From NCBI RefSeq assembly GCF_037622515.1, contig NZ_JBBJCN010000011.1:1-64000 (forward strand): a stretch of 64,000 nucleotides of DNA, in the 5' to 3' direction. Both the position numbers and the translations under genes were made by a program. This document shows positions 1 to 9,382 of this stretch, one piece after another; the stretch's first letter is position 1; every line of letters begins with the position of its first letter. Origin of the DNA: Paradesertivirga superstes (GTDB lineage: Bacteria > Bacteroidota > Bacteroidia > Sphingobacteriales > Sphingobacteriaceae). Below the pieces are notes generated by a model. It was not told where the DNA came from. It made no database searches and was given only the letters and a program-made list of their open reading frames with translations.

Positions 1-1
1 G

Positions 2-3000
2 GAGGCCTATGCTAACCAGGAAATACCGTTTGAGAAAGTAGTGGAAGCAGTGGTCCAAAACCGGGACTTAAGTCGTAATCCCCTTTTTCAGGTGATGTTT
101 ATTCTGCGTAATACCCCCGATGTTCCTGAGCTTCGTTTAGGAAAGATAGAGTTATCCCGCACAGGTTATGAGCATAGTACCTCGCTTTTTGATCTAAGCT
201 TATATCTTACAGAAACCGATCGTGGTCTTCACGGAGCCATAGAATATAGTACAGAACTCTATGATAGGGCTACCATAGAACGAATGTCCGAACATTTTAA
301 GGAGTTACTGCAGTCGATAGTCGCCCAGCCTGATGAAAAGATCGGGAAGCTTAATCTCCTTAGTTCATCGGAAAAAGAAACATTACAAACACACTTCAAC
401 AATACGTCATGTGATTATCCCCGGGAGAAAAGTCTGATAGATTTGTTTGAAGAACAGGTCAGTAAAACGCCTCAGGCCACAGCGCTGGTTTTTGACGGGG
501 AGCTACTAAGCTACCAGGAACTAAATGAGCGGTCAAACCGATTGGCCCATTACCTTTTAACCCAAGGTCTAAAACCAACAGAACTTGTACCAGTTTGTAT
601 AGAGCGGAGTCTGAATATGATCACCGGCATCCTGGCTATCCTGAAAGCCGGAGGAGTGTATGTTCCTATTGACCCTGAATACCCATCCGAACGCATCCGC
701 TTTATGCTTGAAGATGCGGGTGCAACCCTGGTAGTAAGCAGCAGGGAAAGCAAGCCTAAGTTAGGCGATACAGTGGGGCTGAAAATTATAGAAGTAGATG
801 GATCCGACCAAGGAGCTATCAGCACTCAACCTTTAATGAAGCCGGCAGCTGGCGTAGCACCCGATCAGTTGGTGTATGTCATCTACACCTCTGGGTCAAC
901 CGGCAGGCCCAAAGGCGTAAGAATGCCCCAAAAAGGAATGGTTAATTTATTACACTGGCAAGAGCAACAGTTTGAGCGTAAGAACAGGCGGGTTCTGCAA
1001 TTTGCCAGCTTAACCTTCGACGTTAGTTTCCAGGAAATATTTTCAACCCTTTGTTTCGGAAGTACCTTATACCTGATAAACGAAACCCGGCGAAAAGATA
1101 TGTCTGCCCTGCTGCAGGACATCGAAACATATAAGATAACACATTTATTTGTCCCCTATATTGTATTAAAAAGCCTGCTGGAATTTTCTTCTACCTTATC
1201 ATCAGAGCCAGCAGTTCCTGAGGAGATCATTGTAGCAGGTGAGCAGTTAAAATTAACTGAAGATATACAGGCGCTGATACAGAAAAGGGGCGTTAAGCTG
1301 ATTAACCAGTATGGTCCTACAGAGGCGCACGTGGTAAGCAGCTATAGGATCAGACCCTCTCATTTATCACCATTACCGCCCATAGGAAAACCGATAGCCA
1401 ATACACAGCTATATGTTCTGGATGGCAGGCAGCAATTATGCCCTATAGGGGTTGCGGGCGAGCTGTATATTGGCGGAGTCCAGGTAGCACAAGGTTACCT
1501 GAACCGGCCAGAGCTTACCCGTGAAAAGTTTCTTGCTGATCCCTTTACAACTGAAACCGGAGCCCGCTTATACCGCACAGGCGACCTGGCCCGTTGGCTT
1601 GTCGATGGCAATATTGAGTATCTGGGCAGGATAGACGAACAGGTGAAGGTTCGGGGTTACCGGGTCGAGCCGGGAGAGATCGAGAGTGTGCTTCAGCAGA
1701 GTGGCCTGGTAAGCCAGGGTGTAGTTCTGGCAAGAGAGGACAGCAGCGGCAATAAGCGGCTTGTGGGTTATGTGGTAACTGAAGGAGTATTCGATAAAGA
1801 GGCAGTAAAGAATTATCTTCAGAGTAAGCTTCCTGAATATATGGTACCCGCCTTATGGGTAGAACTCGATAAATTACCTGTTACACCTAATGGGAAAATT
1901 GACAAAAAAGCCCTTCCCGAGCCAGATATAAACGGAGACGCGGACTCAGTCTATGAAACTCCGCGGAATTATCTGGAAGCAAAGATGGCCCAGATATGGC
2001 AGCAATTTTTAAAGATAGAGTCGATAGGCATAAACGACAACTTCTTTGAACTCGGCGGGCATTCGTTATTAGCTGTAGGTTTGATATCAGTGTTAAAAAA
2101 AGAATTAAAAGTTGAATTGACGATAAAAGAGCTATTTTTAAATCCATCTATAAGCGAATTGTCGGGTTTCTTACTGGGCCAAAAAGACGAAAAAATACAA
2201 AGTTCTATTTATCTTAAGTATCTTATTCCGATAAAAGATACCGGAAGTAAATTGCCGCTTTATATCGTTAGCGGCGGTGGAGGAACGGTCTTTAAATTTA
2301 AAAAATTTGCCGACATGCTGGACCCGGACCAACCTGTATACGGAATACAACAACCCACATTAATTGAAGATATTGAAGACTTCCCGGTAACAATTAAAGG
2401 CATAGCCGAACAATACGTTGAAGAGATGCTCATCCAAAATCCTGAAGGGCCATATGCTCTATCAGGGCATTGTCTGGGAGGCACAATAGCGTATGAAATG
2501 GCCAGACAATTGGAAGCATTAGGTAAAAAAGTGTCCTTACTAGCACTTTTTGACACGCAAGCGAAAGAAAAGAAGAAAGCCGATGCTGCCAGTATCAAAA
2601 ATTTCTATCATATCCCGGCATTAATAAAATATTATGCTTCAAAGTTTGTGCTAAAAATGAATTTTGAACTGTTTCTTTTAAGAAAGCATACCAGGCAAGC
2701 CATACAATATAAGTTAAAAACGATACAGGTACTACTGGGCGCTAAACCCAAAACTTCCGAGAACGAAGATCTTGGTATCTTTGACAAGATGACCAACACA
2801 TTTAAACTAGCATCGACTAGTTACACAATGAAACCTTATGATGGCAATCTGTTGGTGTTTTATGCAAAAAAACATTATTACTTTATGGATAGAGTGAATA
2901 AGGTAGTTTATAAAGAATTCAGTTTTAGTCCGATTGTTAAGAATGCCTGGAACAGGTATGCTAAGTCTGTCACTATTTATGAAGTAGAAGGCGAACATTC

Positions 3001-3091
3001 AACAATTTTTGATCCGGTAAATGCCACAGAATTTGCAAAAATTTTACAGGAGCATTTAGATAAGGCAGAATTTAAGGAGCCCGCAGCATAG
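2..3091 (+). CDS. Non-ribosomal peptide synthetase, C-terminal module (5' end outside window)
   Basis: This is the terminal module of a peptide-assembling megasynthase. The reading frame is open to the left edge, so the GTG at 41 is not the true start; the first residues are the end of a condensation domain (motif RDLSRNPLFQVMF). An adenylation domain follows with all core motifs: LSYQEL, LKAGGVYVPID, YTSGSTGRPKG, NQYGPTE, YRTGDL, GRIDEQVKVRG and NGKID. The carrier domain has DNFFELGGHSLL, with the phosphopantetheine serine at codon 2063. A type I thioesterase ends the protein, so this module releases the product. The thioesterase has GHCLGG: cysteine (codon 2471) replaces the usual serine, with Asp at 2552 and His at 2996 completing a triad. 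Reading the ten specificity positions by eye gives DVQFIAQVVK, closest to proline codes I recall. An exporter gene follows 21 bases downstream. Confidence 0.95.
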   Translation, partial: EAYANQEIPFEKVVEAVVQNRDLSRNPLFQVMFILRNTPDVPELRLGKIELSRTGYEHSTSLFDLSLYLTETDRGLHGAIEYSTELYDRATIERMSEHFKELLQSIVAQPDEKIGKLNLLSSSEKETLQTHFNNTSCDYPREKSLIDLFEEQVSKTPQATALVFDGELLSYQELNERSNRLAHYLLTQGLKPTELVPVCIERSLNMITGILAILKAGGVYVPIDPEYPSERIRFMLEDAGATLVVSSRESKPKLGDTVGLKIIEVDGSDQGAISTQPLMKPAAGVAPDQLVYVIYTSGSTGRPKGVRMPQKGMVNLLHWQEQQFERKNRRVLQFASLTFDVSFQEIFSTLCFGSTLYLINETRRKDMSALLQDIETYKITHLFVPYIVLKSLLEFSSTLSSEPAVPEEIIVAGEQLKLTEDIQALIQKRGVKLINQYGPTEAHVVSSYRIRPSHLSPLPPIGKPIANTQLYVLDGRQQLCPIGVAGELYIGGVQVAQGYLNRPELTREKFLADPFTTETGARLYRTGDLARWLVDGNIEYLGRIDEQVKVRGYRVEPGEIESVLQQSGLVSQGVVLAREDSSGNKRLVGYVVTEGVFDKEAVKNYLQSKLPEYMVPALWVELDKLPVTPNGKIDKKALPEPDINGDADSVYETPRNYLEAKMAQIWQQFLKIESIGINDNFFELGGHSLLAVGLISVLKKELKVELTIKELFLNPSISELSGFLLGQKDEKIQSSIYLKYLIPIKDTGSKLPLYIVSGGGGTVFKFKKFADMLDPDQPVYGIQQPTLIEDIEDFPVTIKGIAEQYVEEMLIQNPEGPYALSGHCLGGTIAYEMARQLEALGKKVSLLALFDTQAKEKKKADAASIKNFYHIPALIKYYASKFVLKMNFELFLLRKHTRQAIQYKLKTIQVLLGAKPKTSENEDLGIFDKMTNTFKLASTSYTMKPYDGNLLVFYAKKHYYFMDRVNKVVYKEFSFSPIVKNAWNRYAKSVTIYEVEGEHSTIFDPVNATEFAKILQEHLDKAEFKEPAA

Positions 3092-3112
3092 ATCTGAGGT
3101 AAAAGTGATTTA

Positions 3113-5002
3113 TTGAAATTGGCGGTTCATCAATTTGACATGTTAAAGAAGTTTTGGAATAATATATTTAATTCAGAAGGTGACCCCCTAAAAAAGGCGG
3201 AGAGGTTAACGATGAAGGACCGGATTACAGCCTACCGCAATCTTCCGCAATTCTTTAGGCTTGTATGGGAAACTAGTCCCCGGTTAACTTTTTGCAGCAT
3301 TTGTATCCGCATTTTTCAGGCATCGCTACCTATTTTGGTGCTTATTGTGGGTAAGCATATCATTGATCAGGTGGACCTTCTCAGGCAGAATAAAAATCTG
3401 GAGCACGATTATCTGTGGAACTTGGTGGCTGCAGAGTTCTTGTTAATAATCCTTATAACAGTTTTAAGCAAGTGTATAGTTCTGATAGATGATTTGCTTG
3501 GAGACAGGCTCACGAACCGTAGTTGCATAATGATAATGTCTCATGCAGCTACTCTTGACCTGGACCTTTTTGAAGACTCAGTTTTTTATGACAAGCTCGA
3601 AAGAGCGAGACAACAAACTGTAGGCCGGACAGTGCTTTTGTCACAGATGTTTAGCCAGTTACAGGATTTAATTACAATTGGCGGCATGGCTACCAGTTTA
3701 ATTATTTTTAGTCCCTGGGTTGTCCTGATATTGTTGGTCTCGATTATACCATCCTTCCTGGGCGAAGCCTATTTTAACGCTAAGAATTATTCTCTTATCC
3801 GGAGTCAAACTCAGGGCCGGCGTGAGCTGGATTATCTGAGTTTTGTAGGGAGCAGTGATGAAACAGCAAAGGAGGTAAGGCTGTTTAATCTGTCAGAATT
3901 CTTTATAGAAAGATATCGTAACATTTCAACTAAGTTTCATAATGCTAAGCGTAGTTTGGGTGTAAACAGGTTCTTAATGGGTTCGGCGCTCACCATTCCC
4001 GGATCAATCGGATTCTATCTGGTTTTTATCTATATAATTCAACAGATACTTATCGGGGCACTGTCTTTTGGCGGACTTACCTTTTTACTTGGTACTATAC
4101 GGCAAATGGGAGCACTGGTGCAAAATGTCGCTAAACGTTTCAGTACAGTAGCTCAGGGAGCTATATTTTTAAAAGATTTTTTTGATTTCTTCGAGATCAA
4201 GCCAAAGATAAGTATTCCGAACGATCCCAGACCTTTTCCAAATCCAATTCAAACAGGCTTCACTTTTGAAGATGTTGGCTTTAAATATACAAACTCCAAT
4301 CGATGGGCTAATCGCCACCTGAACTTTACACTTCGTCCCGGAGAAAAGTTAGCCTTAGTTGGTGAGAACGGTGCAGGAAAAACAACGCTGGTGAAGTTGT
4401 TGGTCAGATTATACGATCCGACCGAAGGGCGTATTCTTCTGGATGGTTATAATTTGCAGGATTACGATCTGACAGAACTGAGAGCTGCGATGGGTATTAT
4501 TTTTCAAGATTTTCTTCGCTATCAGATGACCATGGCTGAGAATATTGCGGTAGGCAACATCGCCGAAATTGGTAATTCTGCACTTATTGCCAATGCAGCT
4601 AAAAAAAGCCTGGCGGATTCTATTATAGAGAAGTTACCCAATAAGTATGAGCAGGTTTTGGGCAAACACTTTAATAAGGGAGTTGAACTGTCCGGTGGTG
4701 AATGGCAAAAAGTTGCGCTGGCGAGAGCGTATATGCGTGATGCCCATATAATAATACTGGATGAACCCACCGCAGCTCTGGATGCAAGATCTGAATATGA
4801 AGTTTTTCAACGATTTGCTGAGGTCACCCAGAACAAAACCGCCGTACTAATTTCTCATCGATTTTCCACTGTTCGAATGGCGGATCGTATCATTGTATTA
4901 GATAAAGGGGAAATACTCGAAGTTGGAAGCCACGAAGAATTGCTGAAGAATGAAGCCCGATATGCCGAGCTGTTTCATTTGCAGGCTTCCGGCTATAGAT
5001 AA
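3113..5002 (+). CDS. ABC transporter, fused permease and ATPase, probable peptide exporter
   Basis: An ABC half-transporter of about 620 residues, likely a homodimer in the inner membrane. The N-terminal half has several hydrophobic segments (an ABC type-1 membrane domain). The ATPase half shows Walker A GENGAGKT (residues 417-424), a Q-loop in FQDFLRY, signature LSGGE, Walker B IIILDEP and an H-loop in ISHRFSTV. It starts 21 bases after the NRPS stop on the same strand, so co-transcription and export of the NRPS product are a reasonable inference. The longest frame starts at TTG 3113; ATG 3140 is an equally good start, and GAGG at 3096-3099 is too far from either to decide. The substrate cannot be read from the sequence. 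Confidence 0.93.
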   Translation: MKLAVHQFDMLKKFWNNIFNSEGDPLKKAERLTMKDRITAYRNLPQFFRLVWETSPRLTFCSICIRIFQASLPILVLIVGKHIIDQVDLLRQNKNLEHDYLWNLVAAEFLLIILITVLSKCIVLIDDLLGDRLTNRSCIMIMSHAATLDLDLFEDSVFYDKLERARQQTVGRTVLLSQMFSQLQDLITIGGMATSLIIFSPWVVLILLVSIIPSFLGEAYFNAKNYSLIRSQTQGRRELDYLSFVGSSDETAKEVRLFNLSEFFIERYRNISTKFHNAKRSLGVNRFLMGSALTIPGSIGFYLVFIYIIQQILIGALSFGGLTFLLGTIRQMGALVQNVAKRFSTVAQGAIFLKDFFDFFEIKPKISIPNDPRPFPNPIQTGFTFEDVGFKYTNSNRWANRHLNFTLRPGEKLALVGENGAGKTTLVKLLVRLYDPTEGRILLDGYNLQDYDLTELRAAMGIIFQDFLRYQMTMAENIAVGNIAEIGNSALIANAAKKSLADSIIEKLPNKYEQVLGKHFNKGVELSGGEWQKVALARAYMRDAHIIILDEPTAALDARSEYEVFQRFAEVTQNKTAVLISHRFSTVRMADRIIVLDKGEILEVGSHEELLKNEARYAELFHLQASGYR

Positions 5003-5142
5003 AATAACTTACCATCCTGATGAGTTTAAGGTTTTTTCAGACGCTATAGAATAGAGTAAGAGTAATTCATACGGCTCAAAGTAAAATACTACTTTAAACA
5101 TCTGAGGCCGGTCATGGATATTTAATGGATTTAAATCTGGGT

Positions 5143-5176
5143 AAAAAAAAACCTCATGCCTGTCAGCATGAGGTTT
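5143..5176 (-). terminator. Intrinsic terminator of the 5201-7678 gene
   Basis: An 11-bp perfect stem (AAACCTCATGC / GCATGAGGTTT) with a 6-base loop, followed on the minus strand by a run of about eight T. It lies 25 bases after the minus-strand stop. The plus strand lacks a T-run after the stem, so it is a poor terminator for the ABC transporter gene. Confidence 0.8.
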
Positions 5177-5200
5177 GATGATGTTTAAAAACCTGATCAA

Positions 5201-7630
5201 TTAAGGCTTTGTTTCTTCCACCTGTTTTGCTCTGGATTTTTTATTGGTAAAAATAGCATGATCCCTTGGTATAAAAGAGGATTTTTGACTGCTTGATGAT
5301 TCCTCTATTTTGTGTGGCGACTCTCCTTTGCTTGTAGTTTGGTAGGATTCTTTTTTCGTGTGTTTTTCGGTAAAACTTCTGGATCCGAAAGTATACGTGA
5401 GGCCTATTCTACCAAACAAGTTGCCTTCAATGGTATTTTTAAACAAGTCCTTATTTACCAAATTATTCTGATCAACGGTATACAAATTATAAAGGCCTAG
5501 CGCTCCCTTCAAATGCAGGGCAGATTTTTGAATACCAAACTGCAGGGCCGCCGAGCTACTTGCAGCATATGTCGCTTTAACATCTCCATTTAAAATCATA
5601 TTTGTAGCGATAGCGTGATTATAGGTTCCACCAGGGTGGGCACGGTCATAGTCTCTCCTCCATTCCCGGTTTCCGGTTTGAGAGGTGCTTCCAGGAGTGA
5701 TTGTCCGGTTTCTGAATCCAGTATTGTTAGTCTCGCCCGCCATGTCAAGATCCAGAGTCAAATTAGTTCCATTTCCCTGATCCGTTTTGCCTAAACCAAA
5801 ATTAAAAATATGCGTTAGAAAACTAAATCTATATAGGGTCATTCCCTGAGATATATCGAAAAATTGTTCATTCGGAGTTTCTCCAGATTGTGAAGAAAGA
5901 TAAGTCGCATCGGCTGCCAGCAAGAATGGTCCTCCATTGAGCCCAAAATGCCCGCCCCAGTTAACATAAATACTCTTAAATTGTGGAACCGCGCCGTGCT
6001 GTCCTAATGTTGTACTATTGTCATAACCAACCTTTCGTCTCCCTACTCCTGCAATAACCCCAAACTGTGGAAATATTCCGGGTTTAACACCCTTGTCGAT
6101 AATTCTTTGTGGGTTTGAGAAATACAAATCAGACTCAATACGCATTTCGACTCCGTTCTGCGAGATCTTGGATCCTCTTTGATTAATTTCTTCACCGTTC
6201 ACTATTTCAGGAATGTATTCAACAGGATCGAAGGCCGCTCTATATTGAGTGTGCCGACTAGCCAGAGTAATTCTGGGACTAAACATCACTATGTTTTTAG
6301 TTTCCACAGTAGAATATTGATTAAAGATACTCACACCTACCATTTGCGTGGTTATAAATGCAGTGGGAGTGATTTCAACTGGAGTCTCCGGAGCCGATAC
6401 CGCTACCAGAACAAGGTCTGAACTGCTCATATCCCGAGTCTTATCAGGTCCATATCCCAGAGACTTCAGCTTTTCTGTTCCATGATCGGTCAACTCTGCC
6501 AAACGCTTGGGAGTAAAATCTCCGGTCTGTTTAGCGGGAGCGGAACCATTTCCGTTGATTAACTGCCTAAAAAGTTTTACAGCATCCCGTTCTCCGTAAT
6601 GTAATGCGGTAAGCATAATCAATTCCATAGCCTTTGCTTCAGCATTATTACGAACTTCCTCAGGACTGATGACCTGATCTTCTGTTAGTAACACCGGGCC
6701 GAGATTGCCGGGAACATTGGCGTCAAAAAACGGGTTGTTTTTTAACGAGTTTATTACGTTGCTTTCTTTCCCCTTTTTAAGGTCGTTTGTAAGATCCTCA
6801 ACTAATTTTCTGGTTAGAGGATGTTGTCTGATATCCCCTTCCTGCAAGCGGATTAACTCGAAAAGCGCCCGTTTATAGTTTTCATTGGCATTAGCTTTCG
6901 AAATTCTTGAGCTTGGAAAGGTTAAAGCACGGAATTCTGCGACAGCGGCTTTTTCTGCTTCATATTTATTTGAAGTACCCGCCTGGTGTTTTTTCAGAAT
7001 TTCGGCAAGTGTTATAGTTCTTCCATCAAAATTGATGATTTCGAGTCCGGGAGTTTCACGGATTTCTCGTGTTGCAGAAGTAATCGTAATGGTATTATGC
7101 AATTTCGTTCCATAATCGCGAGCCATGTAGGCGTGATAAACATTTTCTTTCCATTGCTGTGGATCATGGATGGTTGCCGGCTTTGATGCTACCATGGCAC
7201 GTAGATCTTTAAGTACCAAAGGATTTTCAGCAATCTTTACATTTTGTTGTTCTTCGGTCCGAAAGGTAATAGTCTGATCATCAGGAAGGTGTTTATTAAC
7301 CAGTTCGAACAAGGCTACAATAGTATTTACGCCCTGCGAAGCTAAATACTCGAGATCTGTTTTCTCAATAAGCGTCTCAACCAAAATACCTTTCTTTTGA
7401 TCGTATTTAGTGGTATCCTTAAGCATTGACGCAACCTTAACTGCGATTCCGAGTATATGTGAATTTGGACTGCCAGGCTGAGTGATTGTTTTGTAAGATG
7501 TGATCGACTCGCCAGGGCTACGTTTAATTTTTACAGTGTCCTGTGGTGCTACATAAGGCTCGGATGTTTGTGCCTGTGAATTTACCATTAAAACAACAAG
7601 ACAGAAGACGGTTAATACCGCTTTTATCAT
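5201..7630 (-). CDS. Unrecognised large exported protein, possible outer-membrane barrel
   Basis: I do not recognise the family. Starting at ATG 7630 (residue 17 of the longest frame, which begins at 7678) the protein opens with a clean signal peptide ending in NSQAQ, so I prefer that start. The first ~400 residues are helical and charged. The C-terminal third has alternating aromatic/hydrophobic stretches typical of outer-membrane strands (for example GGHFGLNGGPFLLAAD and FGRIGLTYTFGS). A hydrophilic Lys/Ser/Glu-rich tail of about 60 residues follows the last strand-like segment, which is unusual for a barrel. It is convergent with the NRPS/exporter genes and divergent from the glycosyltransferase, so it is probably transcribed alone. 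A role in secretion or surface adhesion cannot be shown. Confidence 0.75.
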   Translation of the reverse strand: MIKAVLTVFCLVVLMVNSQAQTSEPYVAPQDTVKIKRSPGESITSYKTITQPGSPNSHILGIAVKVASMLKDTTKYDQKKGILVETLIEKTDLEYLASQGVNTIVALFELVNKHLPDDQTITFRTEEQQNVKIAENPLVLKDLRAMVASKPATIHDPQQWKENVYHAYMARDYGTKLHNTITITSATREIRETPGLEIINFDGRTITLAEILKKHQAGTSNKYEAEKAAVAEFRALTFPSSRISKANANENYKRALFELIRLQEGDIRQHPLTRKLVEDLTNDLKKGKESNVINSLKNNPFFDANVPGNLGPVLLTEDQVISPEEVRNNAEAKAMELIMLTALHYGERDAVKLFRQLINGNGSAPAKQTGDFTPKRLAELTDHGTEKLKSLGYGPDKTRDMSSSDLVLVAVSAPETPVEITPTAFITTQMVGVSIFNQYSTVETKNIVMFSPRITLASRHTQYRAAFDPVEYIPEIVNGEEINQRGSKISQNGVEMRIESDLYFSNPQRIIDKGVKPGIFPQFGVIAGVGRRKVGYDNSTTLGQHGAVPQFKSIYVNWGGHFGLNGGPFLLAADATYLSSQSGETPNEQFFDISQGMTLYRFSFLTHIFNFGLGKTDQGNGTNLTLDLDMAGETNNTGFRNRTITPGSTSQTGNREWRRDYDRAHPGGTYNHAIATNMILNGDVKATYAASSSAALQFGIQKSALHLKGALGLYNLYTVDQNNLVNKDLFKNTIEGNLFGRIGLTYTFGSRSFTEKHTKKESYQTTSKGESPHKIEESSSSQKSSFIPRDHAIFTNKKSRAKQVEETKP

Positions 7631-7678
7631 TGGTCTGTTGTTATAAAAATAATAGCAGAGAGTAGAATGTTTTATCAT

Positions 7679-8107
7679 ATGAATTAATTTATTGGTTTTG
7701 AAGGAATGAATATGTCTCTAATGTCAAATATCGGGCCAAAGGCCGTTTTTATGTAATATACAATATGTTTTTAAATTTTAATAATTTACAATAAAACAAC
7801 TTTTAATAAATGCGATATTGGGACATGCTCCAGGAAAATTAAAGAATTTATGACGAGCAACCAATCAGGTTTAAAATTGTTACTTGCCTGGAGGTTCCCA
7901 AACTTAAGGGTAGTTTATAGTTCTTGCATTTTTTACGAATAGAGATTATTTAATTATTATCTTCCGAAATTCAAACAAAGAGTGCAAAGGATTACTTTAC
8001 CAATGAAATTATGTAGAAAATACTTCACCTTTTGAAGTATTTTTTTCTAATTGAGACTGATAAAAGATCAATGCGAGCATTGAATACTGGCGATAAAATT
8101 GATCAGA
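7679..8107. other. Long intergenic region, AT-rich, no gene seen
   Basis: About 430 bases between divergently transcribed genes. I see no credible ORF or RNA gene of a known family. It must hold promoters for both neighbours, although no exact TAnnTTTG element stood out. The only structured element is the orphan hairpin/T-run at 8019-8046. Confidence 0.6.
8019..8046 (+). terminator. Orphan intrinsic terminator in the leader of the glycosyltransferase gene
   Basis: A 9-bp perfect stem (AATACTTCA / TGAAGTATT, 8019-8027 and 8033-8041) with loop CCTTT and a 7-base T-run at 8040-8046. It reads as a plus-strand terminator, but no plus-strand gene lies between the end of the ABC transporter at 5002 and this site. 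It sits 61 bases before the glycosyltransferase ATG, so it either ends a small RNA or attenuates the leader of that gene. Confidence 0.65.
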
Positions 8108-9382
8108 ATGAAGAAGAGAGTTTTGCTAATTAGTTATAATTTTAGTCCTGAACCGACTGGGATAGGGAAATATAATGGCGAAATGGTTGACTGGCTGGTG
8201 GGAAATGGTTACGACTGCGCTGTAATTACTACATATCCTTACTACCCTTTTTGGAAAGTACAGCCTCCCTATCATAAACAGCGGTTTAGTTATATGACAG
8301 AAAGAACCACTATTTCTGGTTCTGAACTTATAGTTCACAGGTGTCCTCAATATATCCCTTCAGCCCCATCCGGCTTAAGGAGGATTCTCCAGGAGATATC
8401 ATTCTTTATTTCTGCTCTTTTAAGGTTACTTCCGATGCTTTTTGGAAAGAAATATGATCTGGTAGTTACAGTGTCCCCGTCTTTTTTGCTTGGATTTTTA
8501 GGAATATTAGCGAAGAAGATCTGGAAAACTAAATTCTTATATCATATACAGGATTTACAAATAGAAGCTGCACGAGATCTAAAAATGATAAAATCTGACC
8601 GGGTGATCAAATATCTTTTCAAGTTGGAGAAGTTCATTTTGAGTAAGGCCGATTTTGTTAGCAGTATTTCAGAAAGCATGGTCGCAAGGATTGCAGCTAA
8701 GGCAAACGATAATGTTTTGTTATTTCCAAATTGGGCCGATACTAATCTATTCTATCCGATTGAAGATAAATTAAAAGGAAAGCAGGAATTTGGGTTTAGT
8801 AATTCGGACAGAATAATTTTATATTCAGGAGGAATTGGCGAGAAGCAAGGTTTGGAGGCGATTTTATATGCCGCCAATGAATTAAAATATCATACCGATC
8901 TGAAATTTCTTATTTGTGGCTCTGGTCCTTACAAATCAAAGCTTGAGGAAATGGTTAAGGAAATGAAGCTCGTCAATGTTATTTTCTTTCCCTTGCAGCC
9001 TTTTGAAAAATTCAATGCTTTTTTAAATATGGCCGATGTTCATTTAGTTATACAAAAAGCGAATGCGTCTGACCTGGTGATGCCTTCAAAGTTAACAACC
9101 ATTTTGGCTGTGGGCGGGCTGGCCCTGGTAACTGCTAATGAAGGATCGGGTTTACATTCAATGATTAAGAAGCATAACATGGCTATTGTTGTCGATGCAG
9201 AAGATCAGCAGGTATTAAATCGGAGTATTTTAGAATCAGTTACAAACAATAATGACGAATTTAGAAGAAACGCAAGAGTGTATGCTGAAAAATATCTTTC
9301 TATTGAAACAGTAATGCATGATTTTGAAAATAGCGTTTTAAATAAACATGTAAAGAAACCAGGGTATTCAATCCTTGGGTAG
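8108..9382 (+). CDS. Glycosyltransferase family 4, WcaI/WbuB-like
   Basis: A cytoplasmic glycosyltransferase of the GT-B fold that would transfer a sugar from a nucleotide donor during exopolysaccharide or O-antigen assembly. The N-terminus has the LLISYNFSPEPTGIGKYNGE pattern typical of WcaI/WbuB-like proteins. Rossmann-like segments follow, then a donor-binding half with LYSGGIGEKQG and the E-rich motif region near VIQKANASDLVMPSKL. The longest frame starts at TTG 8099; I chose ATG 8108 because it gives MKKRVLLISYNF, the usual family N-terminus. It stands alone, facing the CpsB-like phosphatase gene across 206 bases, and a terminator-like hairpin precedes it. The donor and acceptor are unknown. 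Confidence 0.9.
   Translation: MKKRVLLISYNFSPEPTGIGKYNGEMVDWLVGNGYDCAVITTYPYYPFWKVQPPYHKQRFSYMTERTTISGSELIVHRCPQYIPSAPSGLRRILQEISFFISALLRLLPMLFGKKYDLVVTVSPSFLLGFLGILAKKIWKTKFLYHIQDLQIEAARDLKMIKSDRVIKYLFKLEKFILSKADFVSSISESMVARIAAKANDNVLLFPNWADTNLFYPIEDKLKGKQEFGFSNSDRIILYSGGIGEKQGLEAILYAANELKYHTDLKFLICGSGPYKSKLEEMVKEMKLVNVIFFPLQPFEKFNAFLNMADVHLVIQKANASDLVMPSKLTTILAVGGLALVTANEGSGLHSMIKKHNMAIVVDAEDQQVLNRSILESVTNNNDEFRRNARVYAEKYLSIETVMHDFENSVLNKHVKKPGYSILG

Noticed and set aside
3105..3112. GTG at 3105 as the ABC transporter start
   Set aside because: It is not in the transporter frame.
5009..5200. 63-residue minus-strand ORF after the ABC transporter
   Set aside because: It runs through the terminator at 5143-5176 and directly abuts the stop of the next gene. 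No family resemblance or start signal.
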